Below are positions 8,748-17,585 of a DNA stretch of 58,515 nt, piece by piece. The stretch is from NCBI GenBank assembly GCA_026415495.1, contig JAOAGZ010000005.1, positions 1-58,515 of the forward strand. The letters are read 5' to 3'. The notes under the pieces are model-generated. The model ran no database searches and was not told the origin of the DNA. It saw only the letters and a program-made list of their open reading frames with translations. The DNA comes from Eximiradius proteiniborus. Its GTDB lineage: Bacteria; Bacteroidota; Ignavibacteria; Kapaibacteriales; UBA2268. The translations under genes were made by a program, and so were the position numbers. Position 1 is the first letter of the stretch; the number at the start of each line of letters is the position of its first letter.

Positions 8748-11306
8748 TTACTTCAAATTAGCCCATTTGCACAGATACATTTCTGCTGGATGAACAAGAT
8801 ATTTATGTTTAGGAAGAATGCGGACGGTAAATCCCTGCATTCCGGTATCGGGGCAAATGTAGCTACCGCTGAAATAATGAACGTCTTTTTCTGTTTTCAC
8901 ATAAAGTAGTTCTTCGGAAACGGCATTTTGGAACTCACCGTGGTGGTCAATAGTACCGAAATAAACTTGAACGGAAACATCATCGGGTTGGATTTCGCCA
9001 AGCTTAACCTTAACGGAAATGGGCACTTTTCGCCCAACGTAATAATCGCGTTTATGTTCGAAATCGACCTGAAGAATATCAACATTCTGCCAGTGCATAC
9101 GGATGCGGTCTTTCCACACCTGAAAACTTTTCGCTTCTGCCGCTCCATTTTCCGCAAGAGTGCGGTATTTTTCAGAAGCAGGAAGATAGAATTTGTCGGT
9201 GTAGTCGCGAACCATTCTATGAGTGGAGAAGCGTCCTGCAATAGTAGCGATTGAGTTTTTCATATATTGAACCCATTCTTCGGGCACTTTATTAGCAGAA
9301 CGTTTATAGAACATTGGGACGATGACAGTTTCGAGAGTATCATAAAGCATATCTGCTTCTATATTTTCCATTTCGGGGCTATTATCGTGTTCTTCGCCGG
9401 TACCAATAGCAAAGCCATTTTGAGCATTAAAGCCTTCGTCCCACCAGCCGTCTAATATTGAGAAGTTGAGAGTGCCGTTGATTGCGGCTTTCATACCGCT
9501 TGTTCCACTTGCTTCGAGCGGGCGGATTGGATTATTGAGCCACACATCACAGCCTTTGACAAGCATACGGGCAATAACCATATCGTAGTCTTCGAGAAAG
9601 ACGACGTGTTTTTCGAGCCCCCATTGGCGAACACGCTGAATAATTGACTGGATTACTTCTTTGCCCTGGATGTCGTGTGGGTGAGCTTTGCCGGAGATAA
9701 TAACCTGCACAGGATTATTCGGATTGGTCAGAATTTTCTTTAATCTATCCATATTTTTGAACAGAAGCAAAGCTCGTTTATAAGTAGCAAATCTACGAGC
9801 GAAACCAATAGTCAGGGTGTCCGGATTGAGCAATTCGTTGATTTTGCTAACCTGATCGGGTGGCAGAGAATGTTTTTGCTTGGTGTTCAGATAATTACGG
9901 GCAAACAAAATAAGCCTGACGCGGCGGCGTTGCTTTTCTCTCCAGATTTCTTCGGAAGGAATAGAATGTATCATTTGCCAGATGTCTTCTCTGTCGGTTT
10001 CAGAACGCCAAATTGGAGAAAGATACCTATCGAAAAGTTCAGCAAATTCGCGAGCAATCCACGTTTGGGTGTGAACGCCATTAGTAATTCCGCAGATTGG
10101 CACTTCATTTTCGGGGAAACATTTATACAGAGAATGCCACATTTTTTGGGCAACACGTCCGTGCAATTTGCTCACACCGTTGTGATATGAAGTCATTTTA
10201 AGTCCCAGAACAGTCATCGAGAAATCGCTTTCAGGATTGAAAGAACCTATTTGTCCCATTTCGAGTAGTTCTTCGCGTGAGATACCGAGTTCATCTTTGA
10301 AATAGAGCAAATTATTTTCAATTCTAAATAGTTCAAATGTTTCGTTGCCGGCTGGTACTGGGGTGTGAGTAGTGAAAACAGAGCTTTCTTTGCATAAAGT
10401 TTTTGCGGAACGGAAATCGAGATTGAATTTTTTCATTAGCTGTCTTGTTCGCTCCCAGAGAGCAAAAGCGGCGTGTCCTTCGTTAATATGGAGCACTTCT
10501 ACATTAATTCCCATTGCTTCGAGAGCACGCATACCGCCGATTCCAAGAACCATTTCTTGCTGGATACGGGTTTCGCGATCGCCACCATAGAGCTGGTCTG
10601 TAATATCTTTATATTCGACATCGTGGTTATCATCAATATTGGTATCGAGCATATAAAGGCAAATTCTGCCGATATGAATTTTCCAGATTTGAGCAAAAAC
10701 ATTTCCTTTTGGCAATTTAACAGTAACTTTGAGCGGTTCGCCATCATCGCCACGGACAATTGCAAGCGGAAGCGAGAAGAAATCATTATAAATATACTGC
10801 TCGTTTTGCCAGCCATTTTGGGTGATACGCTGACGGAAATATCCTTGTTGATAAAGAAGCCCAACGCCAACGAGTGGCAAACCAAGATCGCTTGCAGATT
10901 TCAAATGGTCGCCAGCCAGCACTCCAAGACCACCGGAGTAATTAGGAAGGCTTTCGTTTATTCCGTATTCCATCGAAAAATATGCAATTACGCCGTCTGT
11001 AGAAATGTGTTTGGTTTTATAATATGTATTTCCATTTATATACGACAGAAATTTACCGTGAATATAATCAAGGTAGCTAACAAAATCTTGCGATTCGGCT
11101 AACTTTTTCAACTGTTCCTGAGATGTTTTATTAATCAAAAGCACCGGATTATGATTGACTTCTTCCCAAAGACTTCTGTTAATTCTGATGAACAATTCGC
11201 GTGCGTCTGAATTCCAGCACCACCAATAGTTATAGGCAAGCTCTTTGAGTTTCGCAATGCGAGCGGGCAAATTAGCAGTAACAACAAATGAATGAAGTGG
11301 CTTCAT
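8748..11306 (-). CDS. glgP: Alpha-glucan phosphorylase (GT35, DUF3417 type)
   Basis: This enzyme releases glucose 1-phosphate from glycogen or maltodextrin using phosphate and PLP. The N-terminal ~110 residues match the DUF3417 module found in the short alpha-glucan phosphorylases (LAYNYWWCWNSDARELF). The catalytic core contains INEGHAAFALWER and TTHTPVPAGNETF, and the PLP-lysine region reads ASGTSGMKAAINGTLNFSIL. A TTG at 11318 starts the longest frame, but ATG 11306 follows GGAGAAGAAA and gives MKPLHSFVV (852 residues), which is preferred. The length fits the family. With the GH57 enzyme at 43104 it points to storage-polysaccharide turnover. It appears to be a single-gene unit with its own terminator. 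Confidence 0.93.
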   Translation of the reverse strand: MKPLHSFVVTANLPARIAKLKELAYNYWWCWNSDARELFIRINRSLWEEVNHNPVLLINKTSQEQLKKLAESQDFVSYLDYIHGKFLSYINGNTYYKTKHISTDGVIAYFSMEYGINESLPNYSGGLGVLAGDHLKSASDLGLPLVGVGLLYQQGYFRQRITQNGWQNEQYIYNDFFSLPLAIVRGDDGEPLKVTVKLPKGNVFAQIWKIHIGRICLYMLDTNIDDNHDVEYKDITDQLYGGDRETRIQQEMVLGIGGMRALEAMGINVEVLHINEGHAAFALWERTRQLMKKFNLDFRSAKTLCKESSVFTTHTPVPAGNETFELFRIENNLLYFKDELGISREELLEMGQIGSFNPESDFSMTVLGLKMTSYHNGVSKLHGRVAQKMWHSLYKCFPENEVPICGITNGVHTQTWIAREFAELFDRYLSPIWRSETDREDIWQMIHSIPSEEIWREKQRRRVRLILFARNYLNTKQKHSLPPDQVSKINELLNPDTLTIGFARRFATYKRALLLFKNMDRLKKILTNPNNPVQVIISGKAHPHDIQGKEVIQSIIQRVRQWGLEKHVVFLEDYDMVIARMLVKGCDVWLNNPIRPLEASGTSGMKAAINGTLNFSILDGWWDEGFNAQNGFAIGTGEEHDNSPEMENIEADMLYDTLETVIVPMFYKRSANKVPEEWVQYMKNSIATIAGRFSTHRMVRDYTDKFYLPASEKYRTLAENGAAEAKSFQVWKDRIRMHWQNVDILQVDFEHKRDYYVGRKVPISVKVKLGEIQPDDVSVQVYFGTIDHHGEFQNAVSEELLYVKTEKDVHYFSGSYICPDTGMQGFTVRILPKHKYLVHPAEMYLCKWANLK

Positions 11307-11426
11307 TTTCTTCTCCAATATATCTAAATAATTCTGTTCGAATAAATTTTAATGAAGTTTAATATAAATAATTTATTTTAGAAAAATGAAAAAAAATATT
11401 TCTATAATTTCTTATAAATTGTTCAG

Positions 11427-12956
11427 ATGAAGCGACAAAATTACATTTCAGCGTGGTGGATATTTTTTGCGGCTTTCGGGTGGTTTCTGCTTGGAGCAAA
11501 TTTTGGGATAAACATTTACGATGAAGGCATTGGAATTCTCGGGGCAAAACGAATTTTGGCAGGAGAAGTGCCTTATCGGGATTTTTGGACTATATATTCG
11601 CCGCTGTGGTATTATGTTTTGGGTGTGTGGATAAAACTGTTTGGAAATGAGATATTTGTAATACGACTGTTTACTATTTTGCTTAATAGTATTAGCATCT
11701 GCATCCTCTACAACACAATTAAATCGCAGAAAATAAACCCATATTTAGGTACTCTTTCGGCTACGATGTTTCTAAGTATTTCGCCGTTTTATGGCAGAGC
11801 CATACCGCTGGCGTTATTATTTACTTTTCTTATCATTTACTATCTTCTGAATAAAAAGAACAGTTGTGATTATATCATTATAGGCGTTTTGAATGCATTG
11901 TTGTTTGCTACCCGGCACGATTTCGGGATTTATGCAATAGCATCTACAATTTGCGTTGCTACTTTTGAGAACAAATTGTTAAAAGAAAAGAGTATTAACA
12001 AGTATTTGATTTACTTGACGACTTTGATTACAATATTATCCATATATTTTCTCCTGTTGCATAAGATTGGTGCGTTGGGCGGCTATTTTGAATATGCATT
12101 CAGGTTCGTATTTGAGAAATTTGGGGCAGGGCGTTCGCTTCCTTTCCCCAATCCATTAAGTGCAATTGTAGAAGAGAGTGTTCCTGTTGGCAGCAAGATA
12201 TATAATTTTTGGCTATCGCTTGTGTTTTATCTACCATTTGTGATAATCGGCACTTTGTTTTATTTAATAATGAAATCGAAAGTAGAAATCAGCAGCGAAG
12301 GTAAATTTTTTGTAACTGTAACGTTTTTTTCACTGATTTTTAGTGCACAGGGAATGGTTCGCTCGGGATATGAACATATTCTGCCATCATTATTAATTAT
12401 CACGATGTTGCTAACTCCAATTTTGGTGAAACTCAATTTGACAAATAAATTTTACTTGTTTTTTCTGTTGATTTTCTTTTCGTTTCCGCCGGTAGCAAAG
12501 AAAGCACAATCCCTGATTTATCTGTATTCCGACAAATCATTGGAAATAAAATCACATTCATCCAGATATATCAAAATACCAAAAGCCGAGGCTGAAAACT
12601 ACAACAACCTGATCGAATATGTGAAAATCTTCGACCGAAGCAAATATTTGTTCTCGGGAGTATTATATCACGAAAAAATATTCATCAATGATATTATGCT
12701 GTATCACCTTGCGAATCGCTATCCGGCAACAAAATATCACGAACTTCACCCGGGACAGGCAACAGAGGCAGGCGTGCAGAACGAAATCATCACTGAGTTG
12801 AAGAGCAAAGAGATACCAATCATTGTTCTTTATTACGACAAAGAAAGCGAGAAACAAAAAATAATTGGCGAAAATTATTTAGATGAGTATATAAGAGAAA
12901 ATTACTTACTAAGCAAAATTTTTGGCAATTATTATGTATTCAGACTAAACAAGTAA
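11427..12956 (+). CDS. Polytopic membrane glycosyltransferase, GT39/ArnT-like
   Basis: A 509-residue integral membrane protein with about ten hydrophobic segments. It starts with a membrane helix and then a first extracytoplasmic loop with the acidic motif NIYDEGIGILGAKRILAGEV followed by YRDFWTIYSPLWYYVLG. That DE-containing loop and the YSPLWYY segment are typical of polyprenyl-phosphate-sugar-dependent transferases (dolichyl-phosphate mannosyltransferase/ArnT clan). It would transfer a sugar from a lipid carrier at the outer face of the inner membrane to an unknown acceptor. It stands alone between two minus-strand units and is convergent with the 157-residue membrane protein. No close ribosome binding site is visible. 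Confidence 0.75.
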   Translation: MKRQNYISAWWIFFAAFGWFLLGANFGINIYDEGIGILGAKRILAGEVPYRDFWTIYSPLWYYVLGVWIKLFGNEIFVIRLFTILLNSISICILYNTIKSQKINPYLGTLSATMFLSISPFYGRAIPLALLFTFLIIYYLLNKKNSCDYIIIGVLNALLFATRHDFGIYAIASTICVATFENKLLKEKSINKYLIYLTTLITILSIYFLLLHKIGALGGYFEYAFRFVFEKFGAGRSLPFPNPLSAIVEESVPVGSKIYNFWLSLVFYLPFVIIGTLFYLIMKSKVEISSEGKFFVTVTFFSLIFSAQGMVRSGYEHILPSLLIITMLLTPILVKLNLTNKFYLFFLLIFFSFPPVAKKAQSLIYLYSDKSLEIKSHSSRYIKIPKAEAENYNNLIEYVKIFDRSKYLFSGVLYHEKIFINDIMLYHLANRYPATKYHELHPGQATEAGVQNEIITELKSKEIPIIVLYYDKESEKQKIIGENYLDEYIRENYLLSKIFGNYYVFRLNK

Positions 12957-12976
12957 TAAAAACTATTGCCACACAA

Positions 12977-13450
12977 TTATTTTTCGATACATTTTTTAAT
13001 ATGGACAATATCTTCGAAAAGTTTGTCATCGTTTTGATAGGAAGAAAACCGAAGTCGCAAATAGCGTTTTCTTTCAGGAAGTTTTATCAGAGCAATTTTG
13101 TATTTTGAACGAATACGAATTGATTTTTCGTATTTAATAATGATTCTTTCGATATCCGAAAACTTATACTTTCTTTCTTTTTTACCGACACGGAAGATAA
13201 TATAATCATCGCCAATAACAATAAATCTGCGCTTAATTAAATGAATAATCAAAGAAACAGTAGTAGCAACAATAAACAAAGCAAGCAGAATAGAAATTGG
13301 GTCAAGTAGGCGAATTGTAATAAATCCACCCTCGATTGTGCCTCTCAGGATGCTATAAAGCACCAAAACAATAGCATCGATAGCGATTGTCTGGTAGTAG
13401 AAATCGAGCCTCTGAGGATAGATTTTTTCTAAATTGCTTAAATCGTTCAT
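12977..13450 (-). CDS. Small membrane protein with PH-like C-terminal domain, unknown function
   Basis: I do not recognise the family. Two hydrophobic helices (TIAIDAIVLVLYSILRG and ISILLALFIVATTVSLIIHL) are followed by a basic, beta-rich domain (RFIVIGDDYIIFRVGKKERK, then SDIERIIIKYEKSIRIR) that resembles the bacterial PH-like domains of small membrane proteins. A TTG at 13468 extends the frame into murG, but ATG 13450, two bases after the murG stop and behind GAG, is preferred (157 residues). The tight spacing implies translational coupling with murG. A role at the membrane near cell-wall synthesis is only inference. Confidence 0.7.
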   Translation of the reverse strand: MNDLSNLEKIYPQRLDFYYQTIAIDAIVLVLYSILRGTIEGGFITIRLLDPISILLALFIVATTVSLIIHLIKRRFIVIGDDYIIFRVGKKERKYKFSDIERIIIKYEKSIRIRSKYKIALIKLPERKRYLRLRFSSYQNDDKLFEDIVHIKKCIEK

Positions 13451-13451
13451 A

Positions 13452-14546
13452 CTACAACTCATAGCCAATTGTTTTTAATACTTCAAGAGCAACATCACGT
13501 GCTGCATTGGGTCGGGCAAGTTTTCGGGCAGCAGAGGACATTCGGAGTAACGTATCATCAGTTAAAACATAATTTATTGTTTCAAGAAGTTTGGTCTCTA
13601 TTTGGTCGTTCAAAATAATTTCAGCAGCACCATTTTTTTTGAGGATTTCAGCGTTGAAAAGCTGTTCATTATTGGAAGCAGATGGAAGAGGAACTAAAAT
13701 CGCGGGTTTTGCTGCTACTGTGAGTTCCCACACAGTGGTAGCACCAGAACGGCACACAACTAAATCGGCGGCTGAATAGTAATCGGCGATATTGTCAATA
13801 AATTCTTTTACAATCAGATTATTATGGATGGCACCGTTGAATTTATAATTCCTGCCGGTTTGCCAAAGGACAAAATAACCGCTTTCGAGAATGCTATCGA
13901 GGTGTTTTTCGACAGCTTTATTAATAGAGGCAGCGCCCAAGCTACCACCAAAAATGAAGATAGTTTTCTTATCGAGCGGAATACCAAGAGAGTTTCGAGC
14001 GTCTTTTTGGTCAGGAAATTCCAAAAACTGCTTTCGGATGGGGTTGCCGAGAGCAACTATTTTATTATGAAAAGATTTATCGAAGTAATTAGTGCTTTCA
14101 TCAAAAGATGTAATGATTTTCGTAGCGTATTTGCATAGTGACTTAATTGCTTTTCCGGGGCGAACATTCGATTCGAGCAGGAATAGAGGAAGTTTATGCA
14201 ACGAAGCAGCGTAACCCGGAGGAAAGCTTAAATATGCACCAGTTGCAATCACAGCAGAAATATTGTTATTAAGTATAATTTTTCTGCATTTATTAATTGC
14301 ACTTGCAATTTGAAATGGGAGCAAAAGGATAGCAGGAGATTTCTTAATTCCACCAATTTTGATTGGGTGGAAATTATAGCCAAGCGACGGCACTACTCTA
14401 CTTTCAATTTTGTCGGCAGTACCCACAAAATGGAACTCACATTTACCGTTTGTAATTTCAGTAAGTTGCTCACAGACAGCAATTGCAGGAAAAAGATGCC
14501 CACCGGTGCCACCTGCGGCAATTAATATGCTTATTTTGTCATTCAT
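13452..14546 (-). CDS. murG: UDP-GlcNAc--undecaprenyl-PP-MurNAc-pentapeptide transferase
   Basis: MurG adds GlcNAc to lipid I to form lipid II at the cytoplasmic face of the inner membrane. The 364 residues begin with ILIAAGGTGGHLFPAIAVCE, the glycine-rich loop diagnostic of MurG. They continue with a second GT-B domain (FIFGGSLGAASINKAV) and CRSGATTVWELTVAAKPAIL, the sugar-nucleotide site. The length is normal. The usual mur/fts neighbours are absent, and the gene is instead coupled to a small membrane protein. A TATATTTG box sits only four bases upstream of the ATG, so the mRNA may be leaderless. Confidence 0.95.
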   Translation of the reverse strand: MNDKISILIAAGGTGGHLFPAIAVCEQLTEITNGKCEFHFVGTADKIESRVVPSLGYNFHPIKIGGIKKSPAILLLPFQIASAINKCRKIILNNNISAVIATGAYLSFPPGYAASLHKLPLFLLESNVRPGKAIKSLCKYATKIITSFDESTNYFDKSFHNKIVALGNPIRKQFLEFPDQKDARNSLGIPLDKKTIFIFGGSLGAASINKAVEKHLDSILESGYFVLWQTGRNYKFNGAIHNNLIVKEFIDNIADYYSAADLVVCRSGATTVWELTVAAKPAILVPLPSASNNEQLFNAEILKKNGAAEIILNDQIETKLLETINYVLTDDTLLRMSSAARKLARPNAARDVALEVLKTIGYEL

Positions 14547-14550
14547 ATTA

Positions 14551-14558
14551 CAAATATA
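14551..14558 (-). promoter_or_regulatory. Candidate -7 box directly before murG (TATATTTG)
   Basis: Minus-strand TATATTTG matches TAnnTTTG and ends four bases before the murG ATG. If it is used, the transcript would start at or next to the ATG. No Shine-Dalgarno sequence is visible between them. Confidence 0.3.
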
Positions 14559-14620
14559 ATAAAAAGTTATGAAATATGAGATTTCGAGAAGAAAATAGTT
14601 TTAAATACTTAGAAAAAAAT

Positions 14621-14653
14621 ACAAATAAAAAGAGGCAATCAAAAGAGATTGCC
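14621..14653 (-). terminator. Terminator of the gldM-like cluster
   Basis: A 7-bp stem GGCAATC/GATTGCC (14634-14640 and 14647-14653) is followed on the minus strand by CTCTTTTTATTTG. It lies about 30 bp after the stop of the VWA-OmpA gene. Confidence 0.8.
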
Positions 14654-14681
14654 CCTTGTAAAAAATTATATAGAACTGTCG

Positions 14682-16007
14682 TTAATTATTCTTTTCCTGT
14701 GAAGTAATGATTACAATTTCGGTACGGCGGTTAAGTTGCCTTCCGAATTCATCTTTGTTGCTTGCAATTGGGCGACGTTTGCCATATCCAACGATGGACA
14801 TTCTATTTTTATCGACCCCTTTGGAAGCAAGATAATTCATAACGCTTTCTGCCCGCTTTTGAGAAAGAGCATCATTATAAGCTTCAGTGCCAACGTTATC
14901 GGTGTGTCCTTCGATGATAATTGAAACGTTTGGCTTGTTAATCATAAATTCTGCAAGAATATCAAGTTCTTTAATAACTTCCGGCAAATTAAACTGACCG
15001 GTTTTAAACAAAAGATTTTCTATAATAAGTTTGCGTCCAAGTTCAACAATAGGAATAACTTTCTTCACGAGTTTATTGTCAGTTGGGTTAAAGAGAGCAA
15101 TTTCGATTGAATCAGGAATAACGGGTTCGTCTGAACGATAGCTAAGGATATACAAATTAGTAAGCTGTTTAGAGAAATTATCCAAAATATTGGAAAAAGG
15201 CAAATCAAGGTCGAATGCGGCACCACGAGTGGAACGAGAGATGAGCTCGTAATTTTTCAATCTTGGCGGAACAATGCTAAACACGCGGATGTCGTTTTTG
15301 ATAAGTTTTTCGATAATAGACTGGGTGGTGTGTTTGGTGGAGCCCATTCCTTTTTCGCCAGCCTGATGATAAGGAGCGTCAGTAATAAGCACTACACAAC
15401 GAACAGCGTCTGGTCGGAAACGGAAGCGTGTAACTTCGTCGAGAGCTTCGAGAGCATTTTCTTTTTCGTCGCCACCGCCAAAAGCACGCACAGGAGCAAG
15501 CCACCCGATAAAGTCGGCAACTTTGTTTGTCGGTTTGAATACTTTACTGATATCGTCGTCGAATAGAATTAGTCCTAATCTATAATCAATACCGCGTTTT
15601 GTAAGGTTAGTAGTAAAATCGGCAATATTATCTTTCACCTGATTGATATAAGTTTGCATCGAACCAGTAATATCAATAGCGAAAACAAAATCGACCAAAA
15701 CATTATCCACAACGGGAATTTTTTCGACTTTGGTAACTTTTTTAGGAACACCTTTTTCAAACACAAACAGGTTGTCCGTTGTTAATGTATCAATTGGTTC
15801 GCCGAGTTTGTTGTAGGCTTCAATAATCACACGCATTTCAGGAAACTTTGAAATATCAACATTTCTGATTGATATTTCGATTTCTTTGCGAGCAGATTCG
15901 ACTTTTGTTTCCTGCAATAGTTCGATGCGGTTGTGCTTATCTTGTGAAAAGATTGGATTTACAAGTAAAAAAACAAATAAACAAAAAATTGATTTTCTAA
16001 TAATCAT
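14682..16007 (-). CDS. VWA domain plus C-terminal OmpA-like peptidoglycan-binding protein
   Basis: A 441-residue exported protein. The signal peptide is MIIRKSIFCLFVFLLVNPIF followed by SQ. A von Willebrand factor A domain (about residues 104-295) carries the MIDAS-type motif DITGS at 111-115. An OmpA-family domain (about 335-437) has EGHTDNVGTEAYN and ends in NRRTEI, so it should bind peptidoglycan. It is the last gene of the cluster headed by the gldM-like gene, 81 bp after the second barrel gene with a terminator-like hairpin between. The combination suggests a periplasmic scaffold that binds a partner through the VWA domain and anchors it to the cell wall. Its partnership with the barrels is inferred from neighbourhood only. 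Confidence 0.85.
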   Translation of the reverse strand: MIIRKSIFCLFVFLLVNPIFSQDKHNRIELLQETKVESARKEIEISIRNVDISKFPEMRVIIEAYNKLGEPIDTLTTDNLFVFEKGVPKKVTKVEKIPVVDNVLVDFVFAIDITGSMQTYINQVKDNIADFTTNLTKRGIDYRLGLILFDDDISKVFKPTNKVADFIGWLAPVRAFGGGDEKENALEALDEVTRFRFRPDAVRCVVLITDAPYHQAGEKGMGSTKHTTQSIIEKLIKNDIRVFSIVPPRLKNYELISRSTRGAAFDLDLPFSNILDNFSKQLTNLYILSYRSDEPVIPDSIEIALFNPTDNKLVKKVIPIVELGRKLIIENLLFKTGQFNLPEVIKELDILAEFMINKPNVSIIIEGHTDNVGTEAYNDALSQKRAESVMNYLASKGVDKNRMSIVGYGKRRPIASNKDEFGRQLNRRTEIVIITSQEKNN

Positions 16008-16032
16008 TTTAATTCTTTTATTTTTTTATACA

Positions 16033-16071
16033 TAAAAAATTGCCCCAACTGAATAGAAACAGTGGGGCAAT
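16033..16071 (-). terminator. Hairpin with U-run between the 486-aa barrel gene and the VWA-OmpA gene
   Basis: The arms ATTGCCCCAACTG and CAGTGGGGCAAT pair with one bulged base and are followed by TTTTTT on the minus strand. Placed inside the cluster, it may partially terminate and lower expression of the last gene. Confidence 0.7.
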
Positions 16072-16088
16072 TATAAAATCACACCAAA

Positions 16089-17549
16089 TTATATTGTAAT
16101 TCTCAATAATGGTGAAATCATAAAGAAGTTTTTGATTTCATAAGGACGCTCAGTACGCAAAGGAGTAGAATACTTAGCTTCGATATAGAACCAATTGCTA
16201 AATAACGGCAACCAGATGCGTCCTAACATTATCTGATTAGAGAACTGAACACTTGCACCGAATGGGAAGATTGCCTGATTGCGATATTCAACTTTTGCAA
16301 ACATCCAATCAGCAAATTCTTTCGGCTTGTATGTTTTAAGTCCGAGAATATTTTCAACAGTAATTTCGTAATTCAAACCATTTGTAGTATTTGGATAGTA
16401 ATAGAGAGCTGTTTCACGAACTTCCGAGTAATTAAGACCAAGGTCGAAACGGAAATAATTTTCTGGGTTTGATTTATCAATCCACCAATTGTAGAAAATA
16501 GTAGCATAGCCAGTGGAGCGAATAACAGGAGCAACAGCAGCGATAGTAGAAATATCTGCACGAACGTCGCCTTCTTTGAACTGGATCTGGTCGAAATGAG
16601 CCGGCACGTATGAGCCGTAAGTTGTTTTATCAATACCGTAAGTAGTTAATTTTTCGAGAGGAATTTCAGCTGTAAAAGCAACGCCTAATGCAGGATGGAA
16701 AGGCATATGGAAATCAAAGCCAGCAATTAATTTTCCGCCGGGAGCAGCATTGAGAACCCGGTTGGAAACCCACGAGAACAAATCGTTATCGCCCAAGCCG
16801 GAAGTCATACGGTATCCACCACCTAAATAAGCATTAATAAGGTAAGGAATACCCTGACGTGTGGAATAATCACTATTAACATATAATGGTCTCTGAAGAA
16901 TAATTTTAGATTCGCCGGCAGACCAGAATGGATAGCCAACGTGGTCCGAACCCACTATTGAGCGAAGCCAAAATCCGGTAGCACCAACTTTGAGTGATTG
17001 CTCAAAAAGCGAAACAGTGAAAGCTTGCTTTACGTTTGTAGGTTGCTTAATATAATCGAGGATAACTTCAGCCTGGGATGCCTGCAAAGGATATTCGATA
17101 GGAACTTCGGTATAGCAGTAGTCTCTGCGGGCAACTTCTGCAGGAAAGCCTCTGTCTTTTCCCTGGTAAACGTATTCACCGGTAAGGAAGCGAACAAGTT
17201 TATCGCCCATATAGTATTCGATTTGAACAGCATTCATAGAAGCTTTGCCGCAATTAATCATAAGCAATTCGTAGGGGTCGCGTTCATCTTCGCGAGGAGC
17301 GGCAAGAATTTCAATATTTTGTTCGTTTAAATCATTTTTGCTGAACCCCATAAAGAGGAAAGTTTGATAAATTTGAATTTGTAGGTCAGGTTCGCAAACT
17401 TTCCAACGGGGGAAATATTTGATAATTTCGGGGTCGATAGTTGTAAGCGAATCAACTATTTCCCTTTCATTAGTAATTCTGCCTGTTTGTGCATTAACAG
17501 CGCTCAGTGCTGCAATTGCTAAGATAACTGTCAAGAAAAATCTTTTCAT
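16089..17549 (-). CDS. Outer-membrane beta-barrel protein of the gldM-like cluster (486 aa)
   Basis: The signal peptide is MKRFFLTVILAIAALSAVNA. Residues ~25-180 form a cysteine-containing domain (C52, C100, C145), and the rest is alternating aromatic/polar text typical of a beta barrel, ending in a hydrophobic, aromatic-rich last strand (LLRITI). Residues 429-436 read PFGASVQF followed by IWLP, which parallels PYGASIQY and NIWLS in the neighbouring 579-residue protein, so the two barrels look paralogous. I do not recognise a named family. It lies 36 bp after its paralogue and is likely co-transcribed with it. By position it could be an outer-membrane component of a T9SS-like machine, which is inference. 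Confidence 0.75.
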   Translation of the reverse strand: MKRFFLTVILAIAALSAVNAQTGRITNEREIVDSLTTIDPEIIKYFPRWKVCEPDLQIQIYQTFLFMGFSKNDLNEQNIEILAAPREDERDPYELLMINCGKASMNAVQIEYYMGDKLVRFLTGEYVYQGKDRGFPAEVARRDYCYTEVPIEYPLQASQAEVILDYIKQPTNVKQAFTVSLFEQSLKVGATGFWLRSIVGSDHVGYPFWSAGESKIILQRPLYVNSDYSTRQGIPYLINAYLGGGYRMTSGLGDNDLFSWVSNRVLNAAPGGKLIAGFDFHMPFHPALGVAFTAEIPLEKLTTYGIDKTTYGSYVPAHFDQIQFKEGDVRADISTIAAVAPVIRSTGYATIFYNWWIDKSNPENYFRFDLGLNYSEVRETALYYYPNTTNGLNYEITVENILGLKTYKPKEFADWMFAKVEYRNQAIFPFGASVQFSNQIMLGRIWLPLFSNWFYIEAKYSTPLRTERPYEIKNFFMISPLLRITI

Positions 17550-17585
17550 AGTATTCTTTCTATTTAATTTAACTAATCTTCTTAA

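Noticed and set aside
10473-11102. A 209-codon open frame on the plus strand inside glgP
   Set aside because: It lies antisense to a complete, well-conserved alpha-glucan phosphorylase and has no recognisable domain or ribosome binding site.
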